The position numbers and the translations under genes are program-made. The notes beneath the pieces were generated by a model, which was not told the DNA's origin, did not search any database, and saw nothing but the letters and a program-made list of their open reading frames with translations. Shown here piece after piece: positions 7,170-8,399 of a stretch of 8,399 nt of DNA (positions within the stretch are counted from its first letter, which is position 1; each line of letters starts with the position of its first letter). The DNA comes from Chloroflexota bacterium (GTDB lineage: Bacteria; Chloroflexota; Anaerolineae; Anaerolineales; E44-bin32): NCBI GenBank assembly GCA_026390045.1, contig JAPLGR010000153.1, positions 1 through 8,399 of the forward strand, read 5' to 3'.

Positions 7170-7228
7170 GCATCTCCTGCATCTTAGGCTCCATGCGGTC
7201 CCACGGGATCAACATCCACATATCCACA
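6931..7228. promoter_or_regulatory. Cluster of DnaA-box-like sites
   Basis: The E. coli-type DnaA box is TTATCCACA. Within 300 bp are one exact copy (minus strand, 6931-6939), two one-mismatch copies (TTCTCCACA on the minus strand, 6952-6960; ATATCCACA on the plus strand, 7220-7228) and three two-mismatch copies (TTCTCCCCA on the minus strand, 6972-6980; TTCTCCACT on the plus strand, 7104-7112; ACATCCACA on the plus strand, 7212-7220). An AT-richer stretch with CTTTGATTTAGTAAAC (7251-7266) flanks the cluster. No dnaA, dnaN, parA or other replication gene is visible. It may be an origin, a DnaA titration or regulatory site, or an accident of a repeated coding or spacer sequence. Confidence 0.35.
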
Positions 7229-7254
7229 CCCCATACGACGACTACTCCCTCTTT

Positions 7255-7282
7255 GATTTAGTAAACAGAGAGAGACAGTCAA
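7255..7282 (-). promoter_or_regulatory. Weak promoter candidate upstream of the GTPase unit
   Basis: Minus strand TTGACT (7282-7277, 5 of 6 to the -35 consensus) is followed after 16 nt by TAAATC (7260-7255), a poor -10. It lies just downstream of the dehydrogenase terminator, where the promoter of the next unit would be expected. The support comes mainly from the -35 and the location. Confidence 0.2.
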
Positions 7283-7290
7283 GCAGATCC

Positions 7291-7329
7291 AGAAAAGAAA
7301 CTGCCGGGGGCAGTTCAAACCCCCGGCAG
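7291..7329 (-). terminator. Intrinsic terminator of the glutamate dehydrogenase gene
   Basis: A perfect 10-bp GC-rich stem, CTGCCGGGGG pairing with CCCCCGGCAG (7320-7329 and 7301-7310), encloses a 9-nt loop. On the minus strand it is followed directly by TTTCTTTTCT. It begins 26 bp past the dehydrogenase stop codon, in the right orientation to end that transcript. This separates the dehydrogenase from the GTPase unit. Confidence 0.9.
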
Positions 7330-7355
7330 ACACACGTTCCGGATCAGTGATAGAT

Positions 7356-8399
7356 CTAGACCCAACCGCGGAACTTCATCGCCTTCACAACCCGTTCAAT
7401 GGCGACCAGGTAAGCAGCATCGCGCATGTAGACCTTCTCCTTGAGCGACATGTCGAGAACAGCGTGGAAGGCTGTGCTGATCTTCTCGTCCATCCGCTGG
7501 TGGGCCTCCTCGGCGGTCCAGTAGTAGTTCATGTCGTTCTGGACCGACTCGAAGTACGAAATGGTCACCCCGCCGGAATTGCACAGGAAGTCCGGGATGT
7601 CGAGGATGCCGCGCTTCTGGATCTCCTTGTCGGCTTCGATCGTGACCGGGCCGTTGGCGGCTTCGGCGAGGATCTTGACCTTCTTGCTGATCTTGCCAAC
7701 GTTCTCGCCCGTGATCTGGCCTTCCCTGGCAGCCGGGATCAGCACGTCAACGTCCTTCGACAGCCAGGCGTCGGCGTCCTCGATCTCGTAGCCGGCCTGC
7801 TTGGCAGCCTCTTTGTCGATCGAGCCGTACTGGTCGGTGATCGACATCAGGAAGCGGGCGTCGATGCCGTCCTTCTTGAAATACGTGTAGGCCTTCTTGT
7901 CCTTCAGGTCCCAGCACGAGACGCATAGGACCTTACCGCCCAGCTTCTCAGAGAAGCCGATCGCCGCGTACTGTGAAACGTTGCCGAATCCTTGGATCGA
8001 GGCAGTGCATGCCTTGGGATCCAGTTTGAGGTGCTTCATCGCCTCGCGAACGGTGTAGATGACACCGTAGCCGGTGGCTTCGGTGCGCCCGAGCGACCCG
8101 CCGGAGCCGACGGGCTTGCCGGTGATCACGCCGGGGGTGTACCGGCCGACGAGCTTCGAGTACTCGTCCATCATCCAGCCCATCATCTGCGGGGTCGTGC
8201 CGACGTCAGGCGCCGGGACGTCCTGGCGCGGGCCGATATTCTTCCACAGCTGCTGAATCCAGCCGCGGCACAAGCGTTCCTTCTCGCCAACGCTCAGCGT
8301 CGAGGGATCGACGATCACCCCACCTTTGCTGCCGCCCAGCGGGATGTCGGCCACGGCGCACTTCCAGGTCATCCACATCCCCAGGGCGCGGATGGTGTC
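7356..8399 (-). CDS. gdhA: Glutamate dehydrogenase (Glu/Leu/Phe/Val family), N-terminus missing
   Basis: This enzyme catalyses reversible NAD(P)-dependent oxidative deamination of glutamate to 2-oxoglutarate and ammonia in the cytoplasm. The window shows 347 C-terminal residues; the family usually has about 410-430, so some 70-80 are beyond the right edge. Counting from the first visible residue, the landmarks are MTWKCA with substrate-site Lys13, the family active-site signature IPLGGSKGGVIVDP with Lys25, catalytic Asp65 in PAPDVGT, the Rossmann loop IQGFGNVSQ (135-143), DVLIPAAREGQIT (217-229), LAEAANGPVT (244-253) and CNSGGVTISYFE (273-284). After the second beta strand the sequence reads VSCWDLKDKKAYTYF, longer than in the textbook enzyme and lacking its usual Asp just after VS, so NAD versus NADP preference cannot be read safely. 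Leucine or phenylalanine dehydrogenase is less likely given length and the Lys-rich substrate site, but only the family is certain. A strong terminator follows, which fits a single, well-expressed gene. Confidence 0.93.
   Translation of the reverse strand, partial: DTIRALGMWMTWKCAVADIPLGGSKGGVIVDPSTLSVGEKERLCRGWIQQLWKNIGPRQDVPAPDVGTTPQMMGWMMDEYSKLVGRYTPGVITGKPVGSGGSLGRTEATGYGVIYTVREAMKHLKLDPKACTASIQGFGNVSQYAAIGFSEKLGGKVLCVSCWDLKDKKAYTYFKKDGIDARFLMSITDQYGSIDKEAAKQAGYEIEDADAWLSKDVDVLIPAAREGQITGENVGKISKKVKILAEAANGPVTIEADKEIQKRGILDIPDFLCNSGGVTISYFESVQNDMNYYWTAEEAHQRMDEKISTAFHAVLDMSLKEKVYMRDAAYLVAIERVVKAMKFRGWV

Larger units (their letters stand above)
6860..7290. other. Long intergenic region between GTPase and glutamate dehydrogenase terminator
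   Basis: About 430 bp lie between the GTPase start and the terminator of the upstream gene on the same strand. The interval contains the repeats, the DnaA-box-like sites, the doubtful small frame and promoter-like hexamers listed separately. From about 7180 to 7300 the composition is visibly less GC-rich than the flanking genes, with a purine-rich run on the + strand (ACAGAGAGAGACAG, 7265-7278). No tRNA, riboswitch or other RNA structure was recognised. Confidence 0.6.

Noticed and set aside
7345..7928. 193-codon + strand open frame opposite the dehydrogenase gene
   Set aside because: It is antisense to a gene with unmistakable glutamate dehydrogenase motifs and has a Val/Asp/Leu-rich translation typical of a shadow frame.

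Overview
The window is high-GC bacterial chromosome (roughly 60% GC by eye) carrying five confident protein genes on an ordinary genomic background, plus one unusual intergenic region. The gene content suggests a Chloroflexota bacterium, probably of the Anaerolineae type. The clues are a TPR/zinc-ribbon protein, a GTPase with a DUF697-like membrane domain and a secreted relative of a putative metallopeptidase family. This placement rests on recollection of those families and is not proven. No rRNA, tRNA, CRISPR array, insertion sequence or phage gene was seen.

Left part, + strand (3-4245): three closely spaced genes that look like one transcription unit. The first is the C-terminal 420 codons of an FAD-dependent glycerol-3-phosphate dehydrogenase (glpD, cut by the window edge). 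After 37 bp comes an FGGY-family carbohydrate kinase with a good Shine-Dalgarno. After 15 bp more comes a lipoprotein related to a putative zinc metallopeptidase family, in which the HExxH site appears to be lost. The first two fit polyol or glycerol phosphorylation followed by oxidation of the phosphate to a triose phosphate. However, the kinase lacks the Glu that glycerol kinases use in their Q-R-E-T motif, so glycerol is not assured as its substrate.

Middle part, - strand (6859 down to 4313): a two-gene unit. A G-protein with all recognisable GTPase motifs and a DUF697-like hydrophobic C-terminal half is followed after 30 bp by a protein with TPR-like helices, two four-Cys zinc ribbons and a C-terminal domain. 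This unit converges on the lipoprotein gene, with 67 bp between them.

Right part, - strand (8399 down to 7356): most of a Glu/Leu/Phe/Val-family dehydrogenase, almost certainly glutamate dehydrogenase, ending at a very clear intrinsic terminator (7291-7329).

The about 430-bp stretch between that terminator and the GTPase start is the most interesting part. It holds a perfect DnaA box, several near-matches, a short AT-richer tract and three related motifs 20-21 bp apart. It also holds a doubtful 105-codon open frame that overlaps the GTPase start, and a -10-like element placed so that the GTPase mRNA could be leaderless. It could be a replication origin, a DnaA-binding regulatory or titration site, or a small fast-evolving gene. 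The sequence alone does not decide.
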